A stretch of DNA of 64,000 nucleotides from Comamonas fluminis (GTDB lineage Bacteria; Pseudomonadota; Gammaproteobacteria; Burkholderiales; Burkholderiaceae_C): contig NZ_CP066783.1 in NCBI RefSeq assembly GCF_019186805.1, positions 1,873,501 through 1,937,500 of the forward strand, read 5' to 3'. The position numbers and the translations under genes were made by a program. The notes beneath the pieces are model-generated. The model saw only the letters and a list, made by a program, of their open reading frames with translations. It was not told the DNA's origin and did no database searches. Below are positions 1 to 9,038 of this stretch, one piece after another; position 1 is the stretch's first letter; each line of letters begins with the position of its first letter.

Positions 1-744
1 ATCGCCTTGAGCAATGCGCAGGGCCAGGCCTTCTACGACAGCTGTTTTGCCAACGCCGGGGTCGCCCACGCAGATGGGGTTGTTTTTGCGCCTGCGGGCG
101 AGGATGTCCACCATTTGGCGGATTTCGGGGTCTCGGCCAAAGACTGGGTCGATGCCGCCAGCGCGTGCTTTCTCTGTGAAGTTTTCACAAAATCTGCCGA
201 TGGCGCTTGTACTCTGTGCGTTTGCAGCTATGTTTTCAGAAGCGCCCGAATTGCTGGCGTGCTCATGCTCGATGGAGTGGCTGCCCAGTTGATGCAACTG
301 CCCGAGCGCGGCATCGCGGTTGAGTTTGTGGAGGCTGTCCAGATAGCCGTCTGCCGAGGCAAAGAAATGTGCGCGGGCCAGGAAGGCCGCGAATATGGCG
401 CCAGACCGGATCTGGGAGGCTCCGAGGTTTACGGACGAGATCAGCCAGGCGTCCTGCAGCAGTTGCAGCAGTAGCGGGGAGAAGCTGGGGCGTGTGTTGT
501 TGGCGGATTCAAATCTCTCGATGGCGCGGGTGAGCTGGCGCACGAGCGTTGCTGTGTCCAGCTCGTTTTGCCGCAGCAACAGTGGAATATCGCTTTGAAC
601 CGTACCAAGGAGTTTGAGTAGCAGATGCTCAACGGTAATTTCCTGCTGCCCTAGAGAAACACACTGTCCGGCAGCTTGCTCCAGGGCTTGGCGCGTGCAT
701 TCGTTGAGCTTCTGAATCAGGGGTTTGAGTTCTGTAAGCAGCAT
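1..744 (-). CDS. tssH: TssH (ClpV) type VI secretion AAA+ ATPase, N-terminal part
   Basis: This is the N-terminal 248 codons of the ClpV unfoldase, which disassembles the contracted TssB/TssC sheath in the cytoplasm. The start ATG is at 744 on the minus strand ([11 protein letters not shown]...). Residues 1-150 look like the Clp N-terminal repeat domain ([12 protein letters not shown]). A linker leads to the first AAA+ domain, with Walker A GDPGVGKT at about 227-234 followed by [14 protein letters not shown]. The more usual form is GEAGVGKT, so a Glu-Ala is Asp-Pro here. The gene runs off the left edge of the window and starts 17 bases after tssG, at the end of the visible tss operon. The family call is firm; only the C-terminal part is missing. 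Confidence 0.93.
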   Translation of the reverse strand, partial: MLLTELKPLIQKLNECTRQALEQAAGQCVSLGQQEITVEHLLLKLLGTVQSDIPLLLRQNELDTATLVRQLTRAIERFESANNTRPSFSPLLLQLLQDAWLISSVNLGASQIRSGAIFAAFLARAHFFASADGYLDSLHKLNRDAALGQLHQLGSHSIEHEHASNSGASENIAANAQSTSAIGRFCENFTEKARAGGIDPVFGRDPEIRQMVDILARRRKNNPICVGDPGVGKTAVVEGLALRIAQGD

Positions 745-761
745 AGGAAGTCCGTGTTTGT

Positions 762-1811
762 TTATTGAGGGGCAGGTGATACGCCAAGTAGCGCGGTATC
801 CAGAGAGAAGCGGGCGGGTGGGCAAGGCTGCTTGGACGAAGGGGCAAGCCAGGTTCCCAGGCCCAGACAGCTCCAGACACCTTGCCCGAGCTGTGTGGTT
901 TGCATCTGCGCCGCTTTGGGGTGAAGCGATACAGTGACGACGAGCGGAGAGTCCAGATAAAGCTGTATCAGCGTGCAAAGGCGCGCGTGTTCTTCCTGAC
1001 CTGGCAGCAGGCTTTCGAAATGGGGTACTTCAAGATCGCGCAGATGAATGTCGAGATGGCTGCTGCGTTCGTGAACCTGTTCGCCAAGTACGCTGTCTTC
1101 ACCCAGAGAGCAGGCCTGCAAGCCCAGTTGGCAGCGCTGATCTGCGGGCATGGTGGAGTGGCTGGGCACACAGGGCCGAATTTGTACCTTGGCTGGTGCC
1201 ATGGCGTCACGGAGCAGGCATTGCAGGCCCAGCGCTGATTTAGGCCGCTGTGCCAGCAAACCTGCGTAGCGCAGCATGTCTGCACGCCGCTGCAAGGAGT
1301 GCTGGCTTTGATGCTGAATCCCTGCAAAAGCATGCAGATACTGCAAAGCTCGCAGGTCTTTTTCTTCGTTGATTCGCAGTTGCAGCCTGGGCTTGTGCCA
1401 AGCTTGATAGAGCAAGGGGTACAGCACCCTGTGCAATAGATCGAGCAGGCCACGGGTGGCGTGGCGGTCTTCGCGGCGCTCTGTAATCAGCTCTTCGGTA
1501 TAGAAGGTGGGTAGTGGTGAGTCCACACCATACAGGCCGCCGAAATTGACGGTGACTTGCACCGCCTGGGGCTGTTCCGTGCTGTCGCCGGACTTGCCGT
1601 TGACTGCAGGTAACCGGACCACGTCGTGAATGTCGGCATCTGGAAATGCCAGCGAAAGCCTGGGGCGAAATTGAATGCCGTGCTCAGAGATACCTCGGGC
1701 ACGCGCATCAAGCTGGAGCAGGCGCGCGGTCTGAAAGAAGCCGAATTGCCGGCCCTCGCGCAGCAACTGCTCAATCAGAGCAACTCTTGAAGACCCAGAC
1801 GGGGGCGCCAT
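762..1811 (-). CDS. tssG: TssG type VI secretion baseplate protein
   Basis: A protein of 349 residues with the TssG (ImpH/VasB) N-terminus: [21 protein letters not shown], then the [12 protein letters not shown] and [19 protein letters not shown] blocks typical of the family. TssG is a subunit of the T6SS baseplate wedge together with TssF, TssE and TssK. The gene overlaps the end of tssF by 37 bases, which suggests translational coupling, and is followed 17 bases later by tssH. Length is normal for the family. Confidence 0.93.
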   Translation of the reverse strand: MAPPSGSSRVALIEQLLREGRQFGFFQTARLLQLDARARGISEHGIQFRPRLSLAFPDADIHDVVRLPAVNGKSGDSTEQPQAVQVTVNFGGLYGVDSPLPTFYTEELITERREDRHATRGLLDLLHRVLYPLLYQAWHKPRLQLRINEEKDLRALQYLHAFAGIQHQSQHSLQRRADMLRYAGLLAQRPKSALGLQCLLRDAMAPAKVQIRPCVPSHSTMPADQRCQLGLQACSLGEDSVLGEQVHERSSHLDIHLRDLEVPHFESLLPGQEEHARLCTLIQLYLDSPLVVTVSLHPKAAQMQTTQLGQGVWSCLGLGTWLAPSSKQPCPPARFSLDTALLGVSPAPQ

Positions 1812-3502
1812 ACAAATTTTTCCTCAGTCAGGCTGTCCTGAATTTCGAGACGTGCATAGGTGTTGATGCTGGCGTAGCCCGCCAGAAAGCGTTCAAGAAT
1901 GCAGCCAAACAGGTAGAGGTCTCCTGGCCCTGCGTAGTGACTGCTATGGCAGACCATTTGTATGCACTGTCCGCGCATCATGTGGCGGCCTACGAGGCGG
2001 CTTTCGCTCTTGACATGGACGCTGGCAATGCCGGCAATGCGCTGTCGGTTCGCTCTTTCATGCTGGCCTTGTTTGGCAGAAAAAACATATAGCGAAAGAA
2101 GGCTGCGCAGGTTCTCTGCAGTCGCCAGCGTCAGCAAATTCATGGCGACATGGGTTAGCAGTTTCCACTGCAATTCATCGTCTGCAGGAATACTTTGAGC
2201 AGGCCGCACTGCACGAATATTCTGGAACTGCAAACGTTCTGGAGATGTGGAAGTGGGGTTTCTGATCTCCCCGTAGCTGAGCTTGTCTGGCAGGTGAGCA
2301 TTGGTGCAGCTCAGATTGATTGAGAGCACCTCATCCTGAAAATCCTGGTCTGCCTGATAGGGGATGGACAGAAAGCTCTCGTACTGATTCCCAACCGTTG
2401 CGGGGCGAATACTGACTTGGTAGGTGCCTGAGCTAGAAGGATTTGCAGCGGTCGGGCTGCGCAGAACGCCAAATGGAAGATAGGGCCTCGGTTGTGCCTT
2501 GCCCTGACAATAGCCATGAACGTTATCAATGGAGTAAATCTGATAATGCTCTGGATTGTTGCCTTCTGGGCGAATACGATATTCAGCTTGGCGGTGATCC
2601 GCATTGGTGGGAATCGCCATATGAGAAAATATATTAACGGCTGGAGCAATATTAAGTAAAAAGCTTTCGTCGTTAATAACGGGCATCCAGTCGGGACGCT
2701 TGTTGAGCAAAAAATTGATCTCTAGTGTAGCCCCAGCCTGTTTATGTATTGTGTGCAAGCCTTTTATTTCGACGAAAAGGAATTTTTCAGGTAAACAGAA
2801 AAACTCCTGTATCAATCCATATCCAGAAAAAGCGTTGCCAGGATAGGGGAGCAAAGGCGAGTCAAACCCGCTGCAATGAATTGCACTTGCGGACAGGGCT
2901 GCAACAGGTCGACCATTGCGGCGGATGGAGATGCCCCGCACCGAGGTGTTCAGCAGCATGAAGAGCTTGGCCGCTTCCGCATAGCTGTTTCCCAGAAAGA
3001 GCCGAAGCGGGCTGCTTTGAAGTTGTGTGTAGTCCACTCCATTGTCTAGGAACTGCAAGGAGATACTTGGAGTGCTGCCAGCTTGCTCAATCAACTCACA
3101 TTGCTGCAGTGTCAGCGGTAGAACCTCAAGTTCCTGAGTGGTTCTGAATCGGCAGACTGTGGCATCGACCGGGATAGATGCGATTTCAGAGAGTGCTTTG
3201 ACCTTGGCTGATTCAGTAAGAGGGGATTTAGGCTGGAACTCAATCAGTGTGCAGGCAGGAACTGGTCTTAGATAATGAGGGCACAGGAGATTGGTCAGCT
3301 CCTGTATGACTTCTGGAAATTCGTCATCCAGCTTTTGTCGAGTACGAGCCGTTAGAAATGCAACACCTTCGAGCAGCCTTTCCACATCAGGGTCAGAGGA
3401 ACTGGTTGCCAACAGCGGAGCAAGCGCAGGATTGGCTTGGGAAAATTCGACTGCCAATGTTCTCAGTTGCGTTAGCTCAGTCTCAAAATACTGCTTGAAC
3501 AT
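1775..3502 (-). CDS. tssF: TssF type VI secretion baseplate protein
   Basis: A 575-residue TssF (ImpG/VasA). The start MFKQYFETELTQLRTLAVEF and the block DPDVERLLEGVAFLTARTRQ are the family signature, with PHYLRPVPACTLIEF further on. TssF forms the baseplate wedge with TssG. An AAAGG ribosome-binding site lies 8 bases upstream of the ATG at 3502. It lies 32 bases after tssE and overlaps tssG at its 3' end. The length agrees with the family (about 580-620). Confidence 0.95.
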   Translation of the reverse strand: MFKQYFETELTQLRTLAVEFSQANPALAPLLATSSSDPDVERLLEGVAFLTARTRQKLDDEFPEVIQELTNLLCPHYLRPVPACTLIEFQPKSPLTESAKVKALSEIASIPVDATVCRFRTTQELEVLPLTLQQCELIEQAGSTPSISLQFLDNGVDYTQLQSSPLRLFLGNSYAEAAKLFMLLNTSVRGISIRRNGRPVAALSASAIHCSGFDSPLLPYPGNAFSGYGLIQEFFCLPEKFLFVEIKGLHTIHKQAGATLEINFLLNKRPDWMPVINDESFLLNIAPAVNIFSHMAIPTNADHRQAEYRIRPEGNNPEHYQIYSIDNVHGYCQGKAQPRPYLPFGVLRSPTAANPSSSGTYQVSIRPATVGNQYESFLSIPYQADQDFQDEVLSINLSCTNAHLPDKLSYGEIRNPTSTSPERLQFQNIRAVRPAQSIPADDELQWKLLTHVAMNLLTLATAENLRSLLSLYVFSAKQGQHERANRQRIAGIASVHVKSESRLVGRHMMRGQCIQMVCHSSHYAGPGDLYLFGCILERFLAGYASINTYARLEIQDSLTEEKFVWRPRLGLQELL

Positions 3503-3534
3503 GGTCTAGGCCTTTGCAGGTTGCTGTTTTATTT

Positions 3535-3957
3535 TTATTGTTGAAGTGAAATTTTTCCAGATGAGCCGACAGTTGTTAAAAGCCTGAATGGAATTTCTTG
3601 CTCATTGATGCAGACCTCGCCCTCTAATGAAAATTTCAAAGACAAAATATCACTTTGTTCTTGAAGTAGACGTACTTTTGGGTTGGATAGCCTCGGTTCA
3701 TAGTTTTGCACCATGCGTGTAATTTCCTCTTCAATATTGGAAATATTTCCACTGCTCAAGCCCCCAATATGATTGGTGAAATCTGGTACGCCAAAATTTG
3801 GGTCAATTGGTGCACTTCCTTGACGAGTGTTTAAAATTAATACAAGATACTTTGATATGGAATTGATGATGTTTTCAGAAATGGAAGATTTCATGAATTT
3901 TTCATCAATTTCATAATTTTTAATTTTTTCAAAAAGTCGGATATTAATTTTTGACAC
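3535..3957 (-). CDS. tssE: TssE, gp25-like type VI secretion baseplate protein
   Basis: Gp25/GPW-family baseplate component. The core NTRQGSAPIDPNFGVPDFTN is the gp25 signature, preceded by RLFEKIK and followed by the conserved region YEPRLSNPKV. I place the start at the GTG at 3957 (VSKINIRLFEKIK, 140 residues), because an ATG upstream at 4026 would run through the hcp-distal hairpin and reach into hcp. There is no strong Shine-Dalgarno sequence in front of the GTG, so the start is uncertain. The gene is clearly more AT-rich than tssF and tssG. Confidence 0.88.
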   Translation of the reverse strand: MSKINIRLFEKIKNYEIDEKFMKSSISENIINSISKYLVLILNTRQGSAPIDPNFGVPDFTNHIGGLSSGNISNIEEEITRMVQNYEPRLSNPKVRLLQEQSDILSLKFSLEGEVCINEQEIPFRLLTTVGSSGKISLQQ

Positions 3958-3972
3958 GATTATTAATAAATG

Positions 3973-3997
3973 AAGGCAGCATTTTTGATGCTGCCTT
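3973..3997 (-). terminator. Hairpin between hcp and tssE
   Basis: A perfect 9-bp stem (AAGGCAGCA / TGCTGCCTT) with a 7-base loop lies in the gap between hcp and tssE. There is only a weak T-rich tail on the transcribed side. It may be a partial terminator or an RNA stabiliser that gives hcp more transcript than the baseplate genes behind it. That role is inference. Confidence 0.55.
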
Positions 3998-4004
3998 GTA
4001 TTTT

Positions 4005-4493
4005 TTAGGATTTTGGAGCAAGCCAAGAGTCTTCTGCTTCAATACCATCTGGATCAAATGTCCAGGTGATTTTTTCGTAGGTGAATGCCATATCTTCCAT
4101 ATGCCCCATTTGCTTGTTTTCAGGGCTCAAGCAGTTTGGCGTCCACGATTTAAGATGCGTGATAATCGCATTCTCAAGCTTGACAGTGTAATATTTCTCT
4201 TCGGTTCCCTTGGGGGAAATACGGTAGTATTCGAGAACAACAGACTTCATCTGCTCACCGGATGTCAAAGCTTGATATAACTTTGGAGAAGACTTATCAA
4301 TCTCCTTGGTAACAATCATGGCATTGTGCACGCGCTTGCCTGTTGGAAGTCCAGTCTGAGGGCTTTTGGGAATTTCAATCAAATGTTCAACGGCTTGAAC
4401 AAGAATTTTCCCATCGTGCCCTTTAACCTTGGTAGAGCCTTCAATTTTTCCTTGGTTTTGACCTTCCAGGGTCAAATAGCATGGCATTGGCAT
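4005..4493 (-). CDS. hcp: Hcp, type VI secretion tube protein
   Basis: A 162-residue Hcp that stacks as hexameric rings to form the inner tube and is itself secreted. MPMPCYLTLEGQNQGKIEGS is the Hcp1-family N-terminus, and the C-terminal KITWTFDPDGIEAEDSWLA is typical. The reading frame is open to 4520, but the ATG at 4493 has a GAAAGGA ribosome-binding site at good spacing and matches the family start. It lies between tssC (with its own motif and hairpin upstream) and tssE. Confidence 0.96.
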   Translation of the reverse strand: MPMPCYLTLEGQNQGKIEGSTKVKGHDGKILVQAVEHLIEIPKSPQTGLPTGKRVHNAMIVTKEIDKSSPKLYQALTSGEQMKSVVLEYYRISPKGTEEKYYTVKLENAIITHLKSWTPNCLSPENKQMGHMEDMAFTYEKITWTFDPDGIEAEDSWLAPKS

Positions 4494-4594
4494 GACATTC
4501 CTTTCGGCTTCAATATTCACAGGAATTTTTGAGCAGGATTGCTCAATCTGGTGAAATTTCCTAAGAGTTTTAAATATACAAGAATGACCTGAAA

Positions 4595-4613
4595 GAAATA
4601 TTTCAAAATCGAG
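4595..4613 (-). promoter_or_regulatory. Motif upstream of hcp, shared with tssB
   Basis: Plus-strand GAAATATTTCAAA followed by TCGAG lies 101 bases before the hcp start. The same block, with a 3-base length difference before TCGAG, lies 85 bases before tssB (6759-6780). The palindrome GAAATATTTC and the flanking CTGA and TCGAG are shared. It could be a regulator site or part of a promoter. No good -10/-35 pair is visible. Confidence 0.5.
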
Positions 4614-4636
4614 GATGGAAATTTTTAATTTCCATC
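4614..4636 (-). terminator. Hairpin after tssC
   Basis: A perfect 9-bp stem (GATGGAAAT / ATTTCCATC) with a 5-base loop lies between tssC and hcp. It directly abuts the shared motif in front of hcp. It may attenuate read-through from tssBC so that hcp is set by its own promoter. There is no clear T-run on the minus strand. Confidence 0.4.
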
Positions 4637-4666
4637 AGGTCATTTTTTAAATATGATATTTTTATC

Positions 4667-6145
4667 TCAAGACTTGTCTAGCTTACCGACCAGTGAAAGT
4701 GTGAAAGATGCGCCCATATATTTGAAATGAGGGCGAACACGCAAATCTACTTTGTACCAGCCTGGCTCACCTTCAACACTTGAAACATCAATTTCTGCTT
4801 GTCGCAGTGGACGACGACTGCGAACACCAGCAGCTGGGTTATCCATGTCTGAAACATACTGACGAATCCAGTTGTTCAGCTCTTTTTCCAGATCGCCGCG
4901 CTCTTTCCATGTTCCAATGTTTTCGCGTTGCAAGACTTTGATGTAATGTGCCATGCGGCTCATGACATACATATAAGGAAGCTGAGTGCTGAGCTTGTAG
5001 TTGAGCTCTGCTTCTTTACCCTCTTTAGTCTGGCCAAAGAATTTTGGTTTTTGTGTGGAGTTTGCAGAAAAGAATGCCGCATTGTCACTGTTTTTGCGCA
5101 TTGTCAGCGCAATAAATCCTTGTTCGGCAAGCTCATACTCTCTGCGTTCTGAAATCAATACCTCGGTTGGGATTTTGTTTTGCAGTTCACCCATGGCTTC
5201 ATAGGTGTAAATAGGCAGGTCGCTGAGTGTTCCGCCTCCTTGAGGACCGATGACATTGGCACACCAGCGGTAGTTCGCAAAGCTGTCCGCAAGGCGGCTT
5301 GCAAATGCAAATGCAGAGTTGCCCCAAAGGAAGTTAGAACTTCCACCCGCAACGGATTCGTTGTAGCTGAATTTTTTACTTGGAGTGCTTTGCTGGCTAT
5401 ATGGGACACGCAGTAAAAAGTGAGGAATGGTGAGTCCGATATAGCGAGAGTCCTCTGTCTCTCGGAAGGAGTTCCATTTTGCGAATTTTGGCCCTTCGAA
5501 AATAGATGAGAGGTCTTTGAGGTTGGGCAGTTGATCTAGGCTGTCAATACCAAAAAATTCGGGGGAGGCCGATGCAATAAAAGGTGCATGACTCATTGCT
5601 GCAACACTGGCAACGTTTTGCAGAAGCTTGATATCCTGAGGGCCTGGGCTGAACTCGTAATTGGCAATGATTGAGCCAAATGGCTGGCCACCGAACTGAC
5701 CATATTCGGCAGTATAGGCTGTCTTGTAAAGTCCAGATTTTGTGATTTCTGGAGAGTCTTCAAAGTCATCAATCAGCTTGCTTTTACTGACGCTCAGCAT
5801 TTGAATTTTGATGTTTTCGCGGAAATCTGTGCGATCAACAAGAAATTTTAAAGAACGCCAAGCTGATTCTAATTTTTGAAAGCTTTCATCGTGCAAAATC
5901 ATGTCAACTTGAGCAGACAATTTCTTGTCAAGTTCGGCAATCATTTCATCGACGGTGGCGGCAGTCACTCGTTCGATGGAACGTTGTGGTTCTACCAGAT
6001 GAGCAATGAAAGACTGAATTCCATGTCTTGTAATTGAATAAGACTCATCGGTAGGTAATACGCGTGCAGCTTCAATAAGCTCGTCAAGCAAAGATGCATT
6101 GGAATTTAAATTCTCAGCATCATTAACGGATTTTGTTTGTGTCAT
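4667..6145 (-). CDS. tssC: TssC, large sheath subunit of the type VI secretion system
   Basis: A 492-residue TssC (VipB/ImpC), which assembles with TssB into the contractile sheath. Family blocks are visible: AWRSLKFLVDRTDFRENIKI, TAEYGQFGGQPFGSIIANYE, SFRETEDSRYIGLTIPHFLLR and the C-terminal MDNPAAGVRSRRPLRQAEID. Length is typical. It starts 30 bases after tssB, so the two are co-transcribed. Confidence 0.97.
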   Translation of the reverse strand: MTQTKSVNDAENLNSNASLLDELIEAARVLPTDESYSITRHGIQSFIAHLVEPQRSIERVTAATVDEMIAELDKKLSAQVDMILHDESFQKLESAWRSLKFLVDRTDFRENIKIQMLSVSKSKLIDDFEDSPEITKSGLYKTAYTAEYGQFGGQPFGSIIANYEFSPGPQDIKLLQNVASVAAMSHAPFIASASPEFFGIDSLDQLPNLKDLSSIFEGPKFAKWNSFRETEDSRYIGLTIPHFLLRVPYSQQSTPSKKFSYNESVAGGSSNFLWGNSAFAFASRLADSFANYRWCANVIGPQGGGTLSDLPIYTYEAMGELQNKIPTEVLISERREYELAEQGFIALTMRKNSDNAAFFSANSTQKPKFFGQTKEGKEAELNYKLSTQLPYMYVMSRMAHYIKVLQRENIGTWKERGDLEKELNNWIRQYVSDMDNPAAGVRSRRPLRQAEIDVSSVEGEPGWYKVDLRVRPHFKYMGASFTLSLVGKLDKS

Positions 6146-6175
6146 GATGATTAAATCGATAATTTATGATCTTGT

Positions 6176-6673
6176 TTAAGCTTGGTCTTTTTTATCAAAT
6201 TCAGCCAATAAGCGTTGACGGACGCCCTCATCGCTGACAATGTCTTGCAGTCGCTTTCTAAAATCAGGTAAATTACCGAGAGGCCCTTTGAGTGCTTTGA
6301 GTGCCTCTCGTAATTCAATCATTTTCTGCAGCTCAGGAACTTGATCTACGATCGAATCTGGGGAAAAGTCATTGATCGAATTAAAAGATATATTTGTTGC
6401 CAGAACTTCCCCAGGCTCAGCATGGTTAGATAGCTTATTGGGAACGCTCAAGTTCAATGAAATTTTTTGTGCTTTTAAAACTTCATTGAAATTATCTTTG
6501 TCGATATTTATGGGCTTCTTGTCTTCAAGAGGCTCATCATCCTCGCGCAAGGTGAAATCACCTAGTACCAGCATTTTGAACGGGAGCTCTACCTCGGCCT
6601 GCGCTTCTCCACCTGCAGGACGGTAGACAATGTTGACTCTCTCTTTTGGTGCGACGGACCCATCGGTTGACAT
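6176..6673 (-). CDS. tssB: TssB, small sheath subunit of the type VI secretion system
   Basis: A 165-residue TssB (VipA/ImpB), partner of TssC in the sheath. VNIVYRPAGG, the block VELPFKMLVLGDFTL and the C-terminal GPLGNLPDFRKRLQDIV are family hallmarks. The frame is open to 6814, but the ATG at 6673 (MSTDGSVAPKERVNI) has an AGGAGA site 8 bases upstream and is the expected start. It is the first gene of the visible tss operon. About 85 bases upstream is the motif shared with hcp. Confidence 0.95.
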   Translation of the reverse strand: MSTDGSVAPKERVNIVYRPAGGEAQAEVELPFKMLVLGDFTLREDDEPLEDKKPINIDKDNFNEVLKAQKISLNLSVPNKLSNHAEPGEVLATNISFNSINDFSPDSIVDQVPELQKMIELREALKALKGPLGNLPDFRKRLQDIVSDEGVRQRLLAEFDKKDQA

Positions 6674-6758
6674 AGTATTTCTCCTAGTAATGCCGCTCGG
6701 GAGACAGACAGCAACCCAGAGCAGAGCTTTGATCATTAGAAGAGATCGGCCGCTGAGA

Positions 6759-6780
6759 AATATTTCAAATTTTTCGAGAG
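6759..6780 (-). promoter_or_regulatory. Motif upstream of tssB, shared with hcp
   Basis: GAAATATTTCAAA then TTT and TCGAG, 85 bases before the tssB start. It is the partner of the motif at 4595-4613. Having the two copies in the same orientation relative to tssB and hcp points to common control of the sheath and tube genes (inference). Confidence 0.5.
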
Positions 6781-6862
6781 GTAGTCCTGAAGTCTTCTTG
6801 AATCTTCGCGTCACTCAACAGAAGAGAATCCTCTCTACCGAGGGGAGTCTGGAACCCGTAAA

Positions 6863-6995
6863 GCGCAAATCGTCGGCTTCCTCAAAGAGGCCGAAGTCTG
6901 CGGCAAAGTCGATGGTGCTTGCTGCAAATATGGCTCAGCGATGCTGCCATGTACGACAAGTAGAAGACTGCGTTACGCAGGGGCGTCTGCACCCC
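6863..6995 (+). pseudogene. Remnant of an IS3-family transposase OrfA
   Basis: Translation from about 6863 reads AQIVGFLKEAEVCGKVDGAC and then CKYG, which matches the N-terminal helix-turn-helix of IS3/IS911-type OrfA proteins (usual form EAQIVGFLKEAEAG...VCRKYGIS). A frame change after KYG is needed to continue with SDAAMYDK, followed by a stop. No inverted repeats or OrfB were seen. It is a decayed insertion sequence between tssB and the island. Confidence 0.6.
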
Positions 6996-7096
6996 AGTTA
7001 GTTCAGATGTGGCAGTCGCAGAAGGAGAGCGCTGCGTTCAGGCGGGTGTATGCCTCGTGCCCTATATCTCGAAGGGTGCTGTCCGGCAAACACTCA

Positions 7097-7200
7097 GGCC
7101 CAGAAAGACTAAAGGACTTAGCCGATTTCTCAGCTAAGTCCTTGAATCATATGGTCGGAGCGGCGGTATTCGAACTCGCTACCCTCTGCTCCCAAAGCAG
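7097..7200 (+). repeat. Left attachment repeat (att) of the island
   Basis: A 104-bp direct repeat of 13951-14054 with 6 mismatches. It contains the 3' half of tRNA-Pro and the terminator behind it (stem 7112-7122 / 7133-7143). Identity ends abruptly at 7200, where the intact copy continues into the 5' half of the tRNA. This is the classic footprint of integration into a tRNA 3' end. Confidence 0.9.
7152..7200 (-). pseudogene. tRNA-Pro 3' fragment
   Basis: This holds the CCA end, acceptor 3' strand, T arm and the anticodon-arm 3' side of tRNA-Pro, and lacks the 5' half. Two G-to-T changes on the plus strand relative to the intact gene at 14006-14082 fall in the T-arm and variable region, consistent with loss of selection. 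Confidence 0.85.
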
Positions 7201-7323
7201 TTATAAATATAAATACGTCGCTATGAAAATTCAGATAATTTATAAAAATCAGTTTAAAAACAACATCTTGTGTTTCCATGTTTGTGCTTGTATGTTCATA
7301 ATCGTCCACGTAGTGCCAAAAAA

Positions 7324-7347
7324 TTGTTTACCCCTTTGTTTACCCCT
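7324..7347 (+). repeat. 24-bp tandem motif, left copy (possible integrase arm site)
   Basis: Two tandem 12-mers TTGTTTACCCCT lie 124 bases inside the left att repeat and just ahead of the integrase start. An identical 24-bp copy in the same orientation is at 13925-13948 beside the right att repeat. Repeated short sites flanking the core are expected for arm-type binding sites of tyrosine integrases, so this is a plausible role by inference. Position suggests it could also regulate int. Confidence 0.65.
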
Positions 7348-7358
7348 CAGGAGAAATG

Positions 7359-8792
7359 ATGACCAGATACCCCAAAGCAGGAGAGGGCCAGCATTGGACG
7401 ACACGAGAGTTGCTAGCTTTGCCAGCCGCATGGAAAGGTGACACTTTGAGTGATGGTGGCGGCCTCTCTGGTGAGGTGCGGGTGAGCATGGACGGAAAAG
7501 TCTCGGTACGCTTCAAGTACGCATATCGTGCGGAGGGCAAGGTTTGTTGGCACCAATGCGGAACTTGGCCGACGATCGCTCTGGCCGAAATTCGTCGCAC
7601 CAGGGATCTTGCTCGCCAACAGGTATCAGAAGGGGTGAATCCGACCGCGGCCAAAGAGTCTGTCAAGCTTGAAAAGCAAAGGTCAATTGCAGCGTCATTG
7701 GCTCAGGCAGAAGCTGAAAAAAGTGAACGCCTCACAGTGGATGATTTGTTCAGTGTTTGGCTAGAGCAGGGCGTCAACCGAGCAGACGGCAACAAAGAGT
7801 TGACGCGCAATTACCTGCAATACATCAAACCGCATCTTGGGCACTTGGAGCTGCGCTGTCTCACGGAAACTCATCTTCGAGTGTTGCTCAAGGCTGTGGT
7901 TACCGACGGTACTGTGCGAAAGGCACAGGTCATGCTTCTTTGTATTAAGCAGGCGTTGAAATGGGGTGAAAAGCGCAAGCCGTGGCGTGCCTTGCTTTTG
8001 GAAGGAAATCCAGCAGATCTTGTCTCGGAAGACAGCATTACTCCTGCAGATCACCAGGATGAACGCAGTCGCATCCTGAGTGATGACGAGATTCGTGAGC
8101 TGAGCCAAATACTCCGTCACTCTACCCAATCATATGAAGACGCAAAGCCGGGAGGAAAGTTGACGCTCCAGCGTCCCGTCAAAAGGGAAACACAGATTGC
8201 TCTATGGATAGCGCTGGGCACAATTTGCCGCATTGGCGAACTATTGATGTCGCGTTGGGAAAACGTCAATCTGGCCAAAGGCACTTGGTTCATTCCTGAA
8301 GAAGATGTGAAGGGCCAAAGAAAGAAGCGGCAATCCCAATTGGTGCAGCTTTCTCCGTTTGTACTGAGGCAATTTCAATTGCTCCGTGAGCGAACGGGTG
8401 ACAGCGAATGGTGCTTTCCAGCAGTAAATACCAAAAATGCGACAAAAAATCGTGGCCATGTTTGCATCAAATCTGTATCCAAGCAGGTTGGCGATCGTCA
8501 AGTCATGTTCATGGACAGGAAGCCATTGAAGGGGCGTTGCCACGACAACACGTTGGTGCTGTCCAAAGGACAAAAAGGAAATTGGACAGTCCATGATTTG
8601 CGTCGCACTGGCGCTACCCTGATGCAGGGCTTGGGCATCAAGCTCGACACTATCGACCGGTGCCAGAACCACGTGCTGGAAGGATCGAAAGTTCGACGCC
8701 ATTACCTCCATCACGAATACTCGGACGAAAAGGCTGAAGCTTGGCTCAAGTTGGGTGAAAAAATTGAGGCCATCTTGGCTGAAGCCAAGTAG
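7359..8792 (+). CDS. int: Tyrosine recombinase, P4-type island integrase
   Basis: A 477-residue site-specific integrase. The N-terminal third is the DUF4102-like arm-binding domain (LSDGGGLSGEVRVS... CGTWPTIALAEIRRTRDLAR). The catalytic domain shows the Arg motif TICRIGELLMSRW, then the H-x-x-R motif VHDLRRTGATLMQGLG, and a Tyr in RRHYLHHEYSDEKAEAW. Two ATGs (7356, 7359) are possible; AGGAG at 7349-7353 favours the second. The gene sits beside the left att repeat and points into the island, the usual layout for tRNA-targeting islands. It looks intact, so the island may still be excisable. Confidence 0.93.
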   Translation: MTRYPKAGEGQHWTTRELLALPAAWKGDTLSDGGGLSGEVRVSMDGKVSVRFKYAYRAEGKVCWHQCGTWPTIALAEIRRTRDLARQQVSEGVNPTAAKESVKLEKQRSIAASLAQAEAEKSERLTVDDLFSVWLEQGVNRADGNKELTRNYLQYIKPHLGHLELRCLTETHLRVLLKAVVTDGTVRKAQVMLLCIKQALKWGEKRKPWRALLLEGNPADLVSEDSITPADHQDERSRILSDDEIRELSQILRHSTQSYEDAKPGGKLTLQRPVKRETQIALWIALGTICRIGELLMSRWENVNLAKGTWFIPEEDVKGQRKKRQSQLVQLSPFVLRQFQLLRERTGDSEWCFPAVNTKNATKNRGHVCIKSVSKQVGDRQVMFMDRKPLKGRCHDNTLVLSKGQKGNWTVHDLRRTGATLMQGLGIKLDTIDRCQNHVLEGSKVRRHYLHHEYSDEKAEAWLKLGEKIEAILAEAK

Positions 8793-9038
8793 CAGGTCAT
8801 CTCGCTTCGTCTTACTTTGTGATTGCGGACGAGGCGGCCTCTAATTGCACAGGAGCTCTTGCTGCTCCAGGTTGGCACTCTTGTCTCGATGAAGTTTTGC
8901 AGCCAATCGGAAGACGATCAGCTGTAGAAGTTCAGACTTGATCTGACAGTGGGCCTTGCCAACAGGTGAGGTTTCCCGTTTTGATAAGGGTACGAATCTT
9001 TATCAATCCGGGCGCAAAGCGCCCAACGGAGAAACCTC

